Shown here piece by piece: positions 1-11,559 of a stretch of 32,337 nt of DNA; position 1 is the first letter of the stretch, and each line of letters begins with the position of its first letter. The DNA is from Folioceros fuciformis. Its lineage: Eukaryota; Anthocerotophyta; Anthocerotopsida; Anthocerotales. The notes below the pieces were generated by a model. The model saw nothing but the letters and a program-made list of their open reading frames with translations. It did no database searches and had not been told where the DNA came from. The DNA lies in assembly GCA_049999805.1 (NCBI GenBank), contig JBNGIO010006316.1, forward strand, positions 117,221 to 149,557. Reading direction: 5' to 3'. Made by a program: the position numbers and the translations under genes.

Positions 1-1500
1 CTCCTCCGCCTCTCCCTACTTCCCTGCTTCGGGACGAGGCCGCCTCCCTCGCTTCTTCTTCTTCTTCCTCCTCCTCTTCCTCCGCCATCGCCAGCAGCAG
101 CTCCTCCAACGAATCCAGGCGGAAGCGGCAGCGCACGTCCGGGGAGCTGGAGGAGGAGGAGGATTTTTCCGAGATCGCCACCTTCCCGGCTCGGACCGAT
201 CCTCTCGGCCTGCACTCCGCGCTGCATGATAAGGTCGGGGTTTCGGGACCGGGAGCCCCACCGCAGGACCGCCTGGTGATCATCAAAGGCCGCCTGGCTC
301 TCAAGGTCGGATCCAGGAGGTCGCTCATGCACAAGATGCAGGCCCGGGACCGGGACGGCTTTCAGGACAATGCTATTGCTGCGCCTCTGGCTGCTGCTCA
401 GGAGCAATGTGCCGTACCGCTGCTCGCTGCTACTCCTTCTGCTCCCAACGCAACGTCCCCTGTCTTCTCCTCCTCGCCTCCGGAGGTTGTTGCTGCTGCT
501 ACAGCCACTGCTGCTGCAACGGTTTCCACGGACAGCCCTATTTCCGCCTGCTCCAGCTCCACTGCTGCCGTTGCATCCGGGAGCGGGACCTGGATTTCGG
601 CGTTTGCCAAGCCCCCTGCTGGTGCCGCACCAATTGACAACGGGCTGCAACTGGCCCAAACGCCGCACTCTGCAACTGCTGCTGCTTCTTCTTCCACGCA
701 CCTATCCCTCTTTGCAGATGGCGACCTTGTGCCAGCTCTTGCTGGCCCCGTGTGTCTGGGACCAGGCAATGGCGGTATTTTGCCACTGCACCCGCCTCTC
801 TTCACCTCCTCCAGGGTTCCTGACGACAGGCCCAGGCTGCCTGTGTGCCGCTGCCAAGGAAACTCACATTCTGATTCCAAATTTCCTTCTTCCCACTCGA
901 CCTTAGCGGTCAGCTGTCCGGCACCGGCCAAGGGTCTTTGTCCCTCTACACATGTGCAGTCGGACGACATGGATCTTGGGTCACACAGGGTTGGAGGGGC
1001 AGGTTTGGGTGTGCAAGCACAGGCAGGTTATGGTTTTACCATTACAGCTGGGCGAAGTGATGACGGCGGAGACCAAAATAGCCCAGGCTCTGCAGGCATG
1101 CATCATGCCGATGATGACGATGAGGAGTTGCTTCATGCCGTCCAAGGACATGGCCAGCACCCTCGATTAGCCGAGGCGAAGAAGGAGGAGCTCGGCAGCA
1201 AAGGTAAAAGCAGTTTTCATGGAGTCGGCTTATCTGATCAAGCAGTTGCTCCAGCTGCTCCGCTCTGTGTGGTGAACAGGGAGGATGAGGAGGAGGAGGA
1301 GCTGTCCGCCGCGGCTGAGCTTGACAATATCGCTGAACCGTCCTTGGTGAGCAAGAAAGCAAAGAACCGGAAGCAGGGTGACAGAGACCAAGAGCAGAGG
1401 AGAGAGCCAAGCTCGTCCGCAGGCAGAAATAGCTCTCCGTCAGAAGACAGGCAACGAGATGGGATAGATGCTTTCTCATTGGCAAAGTCGGTTGGCCTAT
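1..1500 (+). other. Low-complexity, Ser/Ala-rich N-terminal coding region
   Basis: Bases 50-90 are TCT/TCC runs encoding poly-Ser. Bases 150-165 and 1280-1305 are GAG/GAT-rich and encode acidic runs. Bases 370-700 are rich in GCT/GCC and encode alanine. The other frames stay open for long stretches because of this composition, so their ORFs are shadows. The segment is probably disordered. It carries no domain I recognise apart from the basic cluster near bases 119-136. Confidence 0.6.
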
Positions 1501-4500
1501 CTGATGTTGTAGCTGCTGGCTGCAATGCTCTTGACAAGTTAGCAGCCTCTGCATTGAGAGGTAAAGCTACTAGAACAGGTGGTAAGATGGCAGCTGTCAC
1601 GGGGGTGGCAGGTGGGAAAAAGGGCAAGGCATTATCTGCCGAGGTCTATGTTGCACTCACGGAGGCTTTCGTGGACATGATTCAGGTTCTCAAAGAGCAT
1701 GTTACCCTACTGACCTGGTGTTTGGACTGCCTTGGGAGCATCTTGCCGCCCAGCAGCAGCGATCGCTCTTCCTCCGCAGGGGAGGCCTCCAGTTCAGTAG
1801 CTGGTAACATTGGACCCTTCATACCTTCTGGAAAAGATACTCCTAAGGGAAGTTTTGCAAAGGCAGGGAAGCCTGATAGTGCATGTGGAGCCACTAAGCT
1901 CCAAGGGACTCAGAATGGCCCTCAGTTGGGCATTGCAACTGATCAATCGGTTGCGGCAGACCAGGACCACAGCTCCTCCAAAGCTGCATTGAAATCTGCA
2001 CGGATTGGCAGTTATGCTGCGGCAGCTGTAAGTGCAGGCACTGGCAAAAATGGTGGCTTATCATCATCTTTTTGCAATGGATTCGCCTCTGAGTCTGCAG
2101 CGAGCTCAATTTCTGCCCTTGCTGCAGTTGCATATGCTGCAACGGTACCTATGCTGGCGGAGAAGGCTGTTAAAGCTGTGCTGCATGCAATGCAAGCATG
2201 TGACATTGAGGCACATTCTACCCAGGCTGGTAAGCAGGTGTATGTGAAGTTGTGAAGGTCATGCATGCAGAGCAGGGAGGAGCCATGTCTCCATGATGCT
2301 GTATCAATCAGGCTGCACTGTCACCTGCTTGCTTTCGCGTCACTGCTATTTTCGTAACCATGATAATTTCAAACATAAATATGCTGTAAATATGCCTTTG
2401 TCTTTCACTCTGCTTGCTTCTGATCTAGCCTCGTTTTTTTCTCATGCTTCTCCAGCTCTTCGAGCCCTCTCTGCTCACCTCTCTTCAACGAACTCAAAAT
2501 ATGTCTGTGACGATGCATTCGCATTCATCATAGCTGCAATGCGTGAGTTTGTAAGTGATGCTGAGATGCAGGCAGAAAGCTGCATGGCTCTTGGCTCTCT
2601 CACAAGGGCAGTCAGTGCTGCCACAGGCCATGCAGCTTGGGCTGCCATCACAATTTCCATGGATCATCATCGAACTAACCTTATGGTTCAGGTAAATACG
2701 TTTGCTTGGGACAACGTCTAGGCACTTCGGTGCATCATCCTTTTCCCCTCTAATCTACTGAAATTGTCTCGAAATCAGTTTTCGTTTTTGGAATCCTGGT
2801 TTCTTGGAGGTCAGGGCTTTTGTTGATTGGTACCTCTTGAGTTTGCACTCTTTCTGTGCATGGACTGAGGGTGTGAGACCTGTGGATTTGCAGAGGGCTG
2901 GCTGTGGTGCTTTACAAGTGCTTTGCACCCGCACTGGTCTTGGTGTGCCAGAGTGGGGAACAGGCAAGCGTCCTCTTCGAGCATCAAGGGATGCTGACAG
3001 AGAGGCTGGCGTTCGAGCGCTTTATTCTGCAATGACAGCCTTTCCTGAGGATGTAAGAATACAATGGCATGGTTGCAGCACGCTTTGGACTTTAGTGCAT
3101 AGTGCAGGTATCAAGAGTGTCACCAATATGGTGAGAAATGGAGCAGTTGCTGCAGTGATTGGAGCAATGTCTGTCTGCCGGATGAATGAGATGATTCAGC
3201 AGGAAGGTTGCAATGTCCTTGGTACGATGGCTAGGACATTGGCAGAGAATGGGCACGAAGTGGGACCTCTTATACTGCCGATTGTTGCTGGAGACGACCT
3301 GAACAGGTCAGCTGGTTTCTGTGCTGAGGGGTCTGTTAACATCTCCAAGACGTCAGTGGGAAGTAGCAAGAAGTTGGCTTCCAGTAGCACCCGCAGTGAC
3401 AGAAAAAGTGGGGCCCCTACAACTCCAGATGAATGGTGGGCGGCTCTGTGGGCAGTTGTTACTGCCATGAAAACGTTCAGCAAATCAAAATCTCTTCAGA
3501 GTAATGGCACGTTCGCCCTTGGATGTATATTGAAGGGCTCTGGTGAAACTTTTCAGTCAGGCATGTCAGCCTCTGGAATGTCCCCCTCACCAGGTATGCC
3601 CCTCAGTAACAGCAAACCTGCCGAGGTCCAGAGCGAGCAGTCTTCTAGAACCAGGCTTTTGTCAGCAGAGCCTCAAATTACTGGAGTCGGTTCTGGACTG
3701 CAAGGAATGATCGCTGGTCAGTTAGTGCCAAACACGTTCCCTGGTAAGGATGTGGTGGATGATGTGGAGAGAATGAATGCTGCGGTTGAGGTTACAATGG
3801 CAGCCATGCGTGAGTTCCAGAAAGTGGAAACTGTCCAGGTGTGGGGATGTGCTGTCCTTCAACAAGCTTTTCTTGCTTATGTGCACTATGCAAAGAGACT
3901 GACACCAGTTTCAATGGGGCTTGAAGCCAGCTTATCTGCAGCTATGGCTGCTTCAGCGGTTTCGCCTTCCGTCCCTTCAAGCTCTGGCTCATCAGCGTCT
4001 CCAGCTTCACCCGGGGGCACTGCAGGTGATCCAACGTTTTCTGGAGAATGTGATGTGTCCTTTGTCGAACCCAGATCATCTTCGTATTCCAACCATTGCA
4101 GCTCTCAAGGAGGGAGCCATTCGTCTATGCTGCCTTCAATCTCACTCCCTGATTCAACAACAGATATTACTGGAGACGAGATGTCTTTAGGCCATTCATG
4201 CTTGAGCTTGTTGGATGCTTGTTTGTCCCAAGCTTCCAGTCCCGGTAGAGGCCCAGCTGCAACGTCAGAGACACCAGCTCCATGCAAGAAGGCAGAGGTC
4301 TTAGGCTCTCCACCCTCATCTTTGGCAACCAGTGTGGTTCCTTCGCCCTCAGATGCGCTTGCGAATCTCATCCTTTCCCAAGCAACTTCAGCAATGTGTA
4401 TGATCTCAGGAACCATGGCTCTTTCATACAACAACGGCACAACCGCAAATCAGGCTCAGTCAAAAGGCGTGACTGGTCTGCAAAAGAATGTTTCAAAGCC

Positions 4501-7500
4501 TCCAATGAACAAACCTATGTGCACAAGATCCCAAAACTCTAATCATTCTTTTGCTTCAGTCAGACAGAGCTGGTGTGCAGCACTGGGTGCCATTGGGGAT
4601 GTATTCGGGCACCTAACCAGGAACTCGGAAGGTGCAATTGGGAAATTTCTGTCGACGGGAACAGATTTTCTTGAATCCTTCCAATCCACCAATCCTTCTT
4701 ATCACCGTGGCCTTGCAGACATATCATGGGAAAGTCTGCTCTGGAGCCAACGTAGGCATATGTTTGAAAGAGATGAGTTGCAGTCCTTCAGTGAAGAAGA
4801 TAAGGGTGCTACTCTTGAAGCGTTGTCCTTTTGGACTCAATCTTTGGCTGTATCTAGCACGCGGCATTCTGCATCTGACGAACAGTCCTGTCTGGACAAG
4901 TTACTGCAGCAGTACAAATGCAGGGAGAAGGAGCTGACAAATGATGCCACACTCGCTTCTGAACTGTGGAACCTAGGAGACCAGAGTGAGCACAAAGACG
5001 TCGACAAAGATGCTATTGCCTTGAGTTCAGTGTCACAGCAACAGGCTGTTCGAGATATGAAGGCCTGGCAAGAGGCCACAGAATCAATGGCTAAGATAGC
5101 AGAAAGAGTGGGGTTTCCAATGTCTGTGAAAAATGCAATCCTTGCCATTAGGACGGTTCTTTACAAGTTGGATGATGCAGAGACTGTTATCTGGGCATGC
5201 CATGCTCTTGTAAGTCTATACCTGACTTGGGAAAATGTGCACTTATTCAAACCTGGATCTGAGTGTGATCGTGAAGAGTACAAGTCAAGAGTGTGGCCTG
5301 GAATTGAGAGTGATCGTGAAGAGTACAAGTCAAAAGCTTGGTAGGTAACAATTTCAATTTGCTTGTTTGAGCTCTTGGGATGTTGGTCGTGTAAGTAGTC
5401 CATCGTTAGCAGGGAAAGTATGCATGAAGTGTTCTTGTTGGTCTCAAGGTTTTTCTTGTGTGCAGGGGTGAAGGTGAAGCGGGAGTTTCCCAGCTGGTTG
5501 ACCTCGTGGTTCATTGGACGAACCAAAGTAGGCCAGATGTGACATGTCTGGCACTGCAAGCCCTCTACAGCGCTTGTGTGTTTGCTGCAACTGTCCGCGA
5601 GATTGAAGAAGTGTTCTGCTTGGGTGGATGCGGTGCCAGGGCAATCCTTGGGTCCATGCAGAAGTCACTGACCTCTGGGGGCAGTGCCCTCCAGAGGAGG
5701 AAAGTTGTTCAGCAGGCTTGTTGTGTCTTGACGACAGTGTGTTGCTACAGTATGCAGGCTCAGCTGGCCATTGCAGCAGCAGGAGGAGCGGACATTATTC
5801 TTGCTGCTCTAGATCGCTATGACGAGGACAATCAAGTACAAATTGACGGTCTACACGCTCTTGGGCTGGATTCACGACTGCAACCAGAATTTGATGCCCT
5901 TTGGAACGCTGCCATTTACAGGAACACTCCAGGAGTTACAGGTCGCTGCAGTCGGAGGAGGAAATCAGGTTCAGCAACTGGATCAATGGTGGTGGGCCTA
6001 ACACATATTTACAGAGAGGGAATAAGGGTTCCAGAAGCTAATGGTGCTGAACCTGGTCGAGAATCTTCGTGCAATCCAGGAAACCAGGATTCTTGGACTT
6101 CTGATTTGGAAAAGCTTGTACTAGATGGTGGTGCTCAGTTGGGCCTCTTCCGCACTGGGCTGATTGCAAGCCCTGGATGTGGTGGCCCACCGTTTGCAAT
6201 TGAGCTACTTAGACGGCTCCTTAGGGACTCCTGCCATAAAGAATCGGCAATGGAAATGCAGGCCCAAGTCTGCCTTCTTATTGGTCACATGGCCGGACAT
6301 GATGCTATCTGGCGGAAGGAATTTACTAATGTAGGTGCAATATGTGCAGTTCTGATTGTCTTGGAACGTGCCAGTGGCTGGAGGCAACAGGACCTTACAA
6401 CATTTGGTCTTGTCCTTGAGGGTGTAGAGACAGAGATACAATGTACCGCTCTATTTACATCTCCTGCCTATCTGGACTGTCACGAAAAGGCTTCGACTGC
6501 AATCCCAGACTCTTGCCCTTGTGGGAAGAGCTGCTCGGGCTGTCCCATAGGGGATAGTGGTGCTTCCGTGCCAGCTAGAGCAGGTTATGTGATTGATAGT
6601 AATGGAGCTCCTTTATCGGATGAAGGGTTGAAGGCACGCTTGCAATATGCTGGATGTTGTGCTCTTGCTGGACTAGTTAAGGAGGGATTCTCATGTAGTT
6701 CTGCTATACTGCCCTTTATTGTAAAGGTAAGTTGTCTGCCTTCATCTACGGTTGCACTTGAGCTATACGATGTACTGTTTCTGATGTGGGAAAAAAAACC
6801 GAAAAATGGTATTGACGTGTGTCACTTGATGAACCAGGCTCTGGCAGTTTCTCTGTTCAAATTGGAGAGCCTTGCATCCCTTCATCTTCAGGATGAGAGA
6901 AAGGATAAAGCACGGCCTGAAGTCTGCTCGCCTGCTAGAGTAGCCCTTGGAAGACTCGGTGTTTTCAGGTGTGTATCAACTTAAACTAAGGTTTCTCTTC
7001 TGTTCTTGTTTGGCCGTATGTATGTCAGGAAGGAGTTGACATCACAATCGTCTGAACGTGGGCTGTTCAGGATTGGGAGTCATGAGGATGGCAAGTCTTT
7101 GCCACGTCTTGCTGCAGAGGCAGGGGATACGTTATGCCTGGAGGCACTTGCCAGCAGAGGGGTGGATTTGCAGAAGACTGACCAAAATGGTCGCACTGCG
7201 TTTTGGTATGCGGAAAGAGCAGACCAAGTGAAAGCGGTTCAGTTCTTAAAAGACCAGGCCCAACTTCAAGTGAGGAGGAGAGCTCGTGAAAAAGCCAAGG
7301 CAAAGGGGGCCCGGAAGGTCAAAGCAGTCATTGCTGTCTCTCCTCCCGTCGAGATTCAGATGTCTACATGTGAGAAAGCAGGTGCAGGAGAGGGGCATGC
7401 TGGTAAGTTGCACACTCCTCTACAATTGGAAGCGTTGAGGAATCCAGAGATGGAAGGTTGGACGAATGAGATGGATCCAGACAACCAGTCATCTTATGCT

Positions 7501-9699
7501 GGTGACAGCAAGGAATGTGCAAGCGTAATGCCAGAGCAGGGTGAGAAGACACCCATTTTGCAAGCAAATGTGGACGATGTTCCAGATCATGCGACACGTT
7601 TTACTTTGGAGTTGGATACACATGCCACAGTTGATGAAGCAGAAAATTCAGGGGAGTCTTTGGATACAGAGAAAAAAGAGACCCTCACTGTGGAATCAGA
7701 ACCAGCAGAAACTGTCACAGTTCAGGAGCCCATTGTTGTAAGCGCACCTGAGGCTGGAAAGGATCACGTGCCCAGCCCCAGCTCCTGTGATGACGTCTCC
7801 ACTGCCGGATGCCAAACTCTGCCCGATTCACATAGACTGAAGGAGCAAGAGAACACATTGAATGATGCACTTCGTGAGTCGATGTCTTCTGGCGATGTTG
7901 ATAAGATGCAATCTGCTCTTCAAGCTTGTTCCTATGTGGGATGTAGGGTAGATGAGCGTCTCGTGAAGAGAGTCAAAGCCGCTCTGGCGAAGAGGCTGAA
8001 GCGGATTGAGAAGGGTGCTCTACTCCAGGAAGAGCTTCTCGTTGCTATGGCGGATGGTGAAAGCGTCCGTCTAAGTGCCGCTATAGCAGCTCTTGAAGCT
8101 GTGCCGAGGTTTGCAAACATCTTCCAGGGAGAGCTTGCTACAGCTCGAAGTTTGCTGAGTAGCAAAGATGATGAAATTGAACATGTTAAGGTGAATGCAT
8201 CCTCAGAATGCAGCAGCAGACTCTCAGACCAGCTTGAAATCCATGTTGGGGAGAACGAGGCAGAAAAGGGACCTTCAGGTCGGTTGTTCCTGGAGGAAGC
8301 TGAGAACGTTGTTAGGGTGGAGGGGATTATTGACCAGGTTTCTGACCCCGATTTAATGGATCAAACCAGTTGGACAAATGTCTCTAAAGGAAAACGGCGG
8401 AAGGAGAAAGACACTTGTGATCCTGGACGCAGTGCTTCCAGTCAAATACAGCCTAGGGGTAGAAGGGAGAAGAGCAGCAGGCTGAGGCGACAGAAAGGAA
8501 CAGCTCAACGGCAACAAGCGTCAGGTGGAGATACTACTCAAATCGGATCTGGGCGCAGCAGGGGGTTTAGATGCGCAGATGTGCATGATTATCATGTCTC
8601 TGGAGAGGGCCGAGCATCTCCGTTCTCAGGACCTCCAGAGATGCCCCCTTTACTTCCGACCCCCTTAAGATGCCGCTCCTCGGTTTTACCAGTTGGACCA
8701 TCTTCTCGGTCAGTTATCATGCCTCCCCGATCTGCAGGAAGGGGTGTGCCTTCCCCCACATCTCATGATCCAATAACTCCTCAGCTGTTTCCAGAATCTC
8801 GCCTGCCATATAGCTGTGACTCACCTGTACCTGTTAGCATAGACGGTGATTTTGGTGCTGAGGTTGAACCTCCGGACTCAGGCCTTCTTCCTTTGTCCCT
8901 ACTTTATGCATCCTCCTGGGCCTCTCCAAAGCTGTCAAATTACAGGAACGGATTTATGAAGGACGAGCAATCATGGGATTTGCAAGGTCAGGATGGAAGC
9001 CCTTCGTTGGATAGTGTTGGACCCTTTGCACCTGCTCTGGCTTCATTCCTGTCATCTGACACTCTGGTGTCATCATCCTCAACCCTCTTCAGTGCATCTC
9101 TGGGCGAATTCCCAACCTCATCAATTCTTGCTGAGGTACCTTCGTCCAAAAACACTTTCCTTGCTGAAGCATTGGTGCCTCCAGCTCCAACACCTATGCT
9201 GAATGTCCACGCCCAACCTTTTCTGCCTGCAAGCACCACTCAGCGGAGTTTTCCGTCTGTGGATAACCATCAATCTGATGCTGGCGACAGTGTGTCCGGC
9301 GCTGAATCAATAATGGCAACTGACGCTTCTTTGCAACAGCTTCTATCCGATTGTGTGGGCCAGTTCCCGACGGCTTTCTTGGAACCGGGGTTTTTCTCTG
9401 ACAGCAAGCACTGTGATGTCTATGAAGCTGTTCCTTTTGAAATGGACCCAGATTATTGTGGGGTGATGCCTTCCCTTTATGAACCAAGCTTTGAAGACAA
9501 ATCACCTGCCGAAGAAGCATTGATAGCAGCTTCCTTAGAGGAATCGTGTTGTATCTGCTTTGACTTGCCGAAAGATGCTGCCCTGATTCCATGTGGGCAC
9601 CGAATGTGCAAGGGCTGTGCTGAGGAGATGCATCGAATCCGGCATCAGTGTCCAATATGCAATCGCACCATAGATGCAGTGCTTGCCCTCTATGGGTGA
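1..9699 (+). CDS. Giant ARM-repeat / ankyrin-like / RING-finger protein, probable E3 ubiquitin ligase, 5'-partial
   Basis: The frame is open from base 3, so the gene continues past the left edge. Proposed exons, with phases that all chain, are 3-2229, 2456-2691, 2894-5340, 5466-6726, 6838-6968 and 7029-9699 (2,991 codons including the stop). Exon 1 is Ser/Ala-rich with acidic runs and a basic NLS-like RRKRQR. From about 2100 to 5900 the protein shows ARM-like units with the pattern AM...Q..GC..L, for example VQRAGCGAL across the exon 2/3 junction. Bases 7090-7260 encode an ankyrin-like stretch (LPRLAAEAGD, NGRTAFWYAE). Bases 7840-8190 encode a charged helical region. The C-terminus (about 9547-9690) is a C3HC4 RING: CCICF, PCGHRMCKGCA, CPICNRTI. 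RING-HC domains usually recruit E2 enzymes, so a ubiquitin ligase with ARM/ANK substrate binding is inferred. Uncertain points are the 3' end of exon 3 (5211 or 5340) and whether 6727-6837, in frame and without a stop, is really an intron. Confidence 0.72.
5261..5341 (+). repeat. 45-bp in-frame direct duplication in exon 3
   Basis: Two copies begin at 5261 and 5306, exactly 45 bp apart (15 codons). Both encode DREEYKS followed by R/K, V/A and W. The second copy runs into the proposed donor at 5341. If the donor at 5212 (CTT then gtaagt) is used instead, the duplication lies in an intron. Confidence 0.75.
9541..9693 (+). other. RING-HC (C3HC4) domain at the C-terminus of the giant protein
   Basis: The order of ligands is C-x2-C, then a ten-residue loop, C-x-H, C-x2-C and a final C-x2-C. 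The visible core pieces are CCICFDLPKD, IPCGHRMCKGCAEE and HQCPICNRTID. All eight metal ligands are present. The protein ends about ten residues later, the usual position for a C-terminal RING in E3 ligases. Confidence 0.88.
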
Positions 9700-10750
9700 G
9701 ATTGGTCTCCTTGGCCCTTTGGTGCGCACGTTTGTTACCAAAGAGCATGTGCTAGCATGCTGTCGTTATAAGAGGTTAGGAGTTCCAGGTAAAGCAGATA
9801 TTTCTGTTGTCAATTCTACATTCATCAGCAGTGTTGTGATAGAAGATAGGCGACCTATGATTGAGCATGATCTGAAGAACTGAAGGCTGTGTGTGTCAGG
9901 GAGACGAGTGACTTATGGGCTCATGACTGTGCTCCTTTTATGGGGACCTGGATGTGCAGTAATGAGTCGCTTCGTGTGTAACGCTCATGTCTGAATTTGG
10001 TGGCTGCGTGTGTTTGGCAGCTGGGGCGTCTCGAGACAGGCACGGTAGTCGGCATCCTAGATAGGGTGCTTTAATGTCACCTTGTGGAGGCAGCTTGTTG
10101 TGGCTACACATGGGTTTTCCCTGTACGTGAGTCCCATGTCCTTTTCAAGCTGTCGGGTGACCGGTCGCATACAGTTTCTATCTAGGCTAGCTCTCTCTCA
10201 CGTTGCATCTCCTCATCCCTGCCTTTTCCACACTACTGATTAAACTGCCTGCTTTGATGCCTGTGATGTCACAGATGACGTGTATGTTGTTGGGGATTAA
10301 AGCAAGTGTGTCCTGTACGTGTGGTCGGGGCTTTTGATGGAGGTAAGTGATGAATCAGTCTGACGTGACCAACTGCTGGGATTGTTGTTGCCGCTGCATT
10401 TGCTTGTGCCGAAGCCATTCGTCCATGCTGAAGGGCTCCCCTGCATTTTTGGGTCTAACAATCTGTCGTCTGTTGTAACTGCAGTGAACAAGGATTCCGG
10501 AAAGGTAGCACCGCCCCAAATTTTGTTTGTTGGAGTTGAGCACGACGCTTTAGTTTCGAAGCTGTAGACCGTTGTCCCTCTTGTAACGTAACCACGGGCT
10601 GGATATGGGCTCTAGCAGTTCACTCCACAGTCTGAGACGTGGAATTTTTTTTTCTCATTGTACTTCACCATTTTTTGTTCTGGCCGTGTTCGGATTCTTG
10701 AACACCTACCGTTCCTGTGCCCCAAGGGAAAGCTTAATCGGGTAACGTCC
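9700..10750. other. No gene: 3' flank of the RING gene
   Basis: I see no conserved ORF on either strand. The short ORFs here lack family resemblance or sensible codon patterns. The first part is probably the 3' UTR of the upstream gene. An ATTAAA-like element at about 10296 could be a polyadenylation signal. Confidence 0.5.
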
Positions 10751-10756
10751 AACTAA

Positions 10757-11036
10757 TTGTTTTTGGAAGAATGTGAGAAATTGTTGTTGGAAGAATGTGA
10801 GTAATTGTTTTTTGAAGAACGAGAGTAATTGTTTTTTGAAGAGCGTGAGTAATTGTTTTTTTTGAAGAACGTGAGTAATTGTTTTTGGAAGAATGTGAGT
10901 AATTGTTTTTTGAAGAACGTGAGTAATTGTTTTTTGAAGAACGTGAGTAATTATTTTTTGAAGAACGTGAGTAATTGCTTTTGGAAGAACGTGAGTAATT
11001 GTTTTTGGAAGAACGTGAGTAATTGTTTTTGAAGAA
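10757..11036. repeat. Tandem array of about 11 units, 25-27 bp, A/T-rich
   Basis: Each unit resembles gtgagtaattgttttttgaa followed by gaac. Units differ by point changes and by T-run length. The minus strand stays open as a repetitive THVLPK/THVLQK peptide, which follows from the repeat and is not a gene. Further copies appear at 11466-11521, beyond the gypsy remnant. Confidence 0.92.
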
Positions 11037-11040
11037 GGGA

Positions 11041-11376
11041 AGCTCAGGGAGAAAGTGGGTGACAAGGTTTGGGTGAATTAAAGCACTTTGCAGGACCTTA
11101 AGGATTACCTAAACTTTGGATTTCCTTGTTCCCAAAGTTAAGGCCTAAGTATGGAGGTCCTTTTGTATTTTTGAAGCACATTGGGAATGTGAATGTGACT
11201 TACAAATTACAATTGTCTAATTGGATCTTATCTCATGATGTGTTTTATGTCTCTTTGTTGAAATTGATTATGATTTTGAAAGAGAATGAAGACATGAACA
11301 TGGAAAGACTATGTCATTCGAAAGAGAATGAAGACATGAACATGGAAAGACTATGTCATCCTAATTCAATATAACC
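11041..11376 (+). mobile_element. Ty3/gypsy Pol C-terminus remnant (broken)
   Basis: Bases 11050-11080 read as VGDKVWVN before a TAA stop. After a frame change, 11130-11275 read as KLRPKYGGPF, YKLQLSNW and VFYVSLLKL. This is the conserved tail that follows the integrase core in plant gypsy elements (KLxPKYxGPF ... HxVFHVSLLK). The stop and the frame change make it a dead copy. Upstream RT and integrase parts are absent, so only the 3' end of the coding region remains. Confidence 0.8.
11280..11363 (+). repeat. 42-bp tandem duplication at the end of the gypsy remnant
   Basis: Two adjacent copies of a 42-bp unit encode ENEDMNMERLCH twice in frame. They differ by about one base near the 3' end. 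The unit length is 14 codons, so the duplication kept the local frame. Confidence 0.85.
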
Positions 11377-11465
11377 ATAGTCTGTAGAAGATAGTTGAAT
11401 TCCTAGCAGAAAGAGAAGTGCCTTCTATCCGTGGTAATGTTCTAGAGTATCTAGTAAAGCTTTGT

Positions 11466-11522
11466 GAACGTGAGTAATTATTTTTGGAAGAATGTGAGCA
11501 ATTGTTTTTGGAAGAACGTGAA
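11466..11522. repeat. Second block of the 25-27 bp repeat
   Basis: About two units matching the array at 10757-11036 (gaacgtgagtaattattttt, then gaatgtgagcaattg). Their position on the other side of the gypsy fragment suggests that the repeat belongs to the element or that the fragment was inserted into the array. Confidence 0.8.
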
Positions 11523-11559
11523 GTTGCACTTTCATGTACATACCTACTACTGTTTTTGG

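Noticed and set aside
398-970. Minus-strand and +1-frame ORFs overlapping exon 1
   Set aside because: They arise from GC-rich low-complexity sequence. The frame that is open from base 3 joins the ARM exons in phase.
8988-9748. Minus-strand ORFs opposite the RING exon
   Set aside because: Shadow frames of a well-supported coding exon with intact zinc ligands on the plus strand.
10706-11065. Minus-strand ORF with repeated THVLPK/THVLQK units
   Set aside because: It is only the translation of the 25-27 bp DNA array. Unit lengths vary by single T insertions, which is not expected of a coding repeat.
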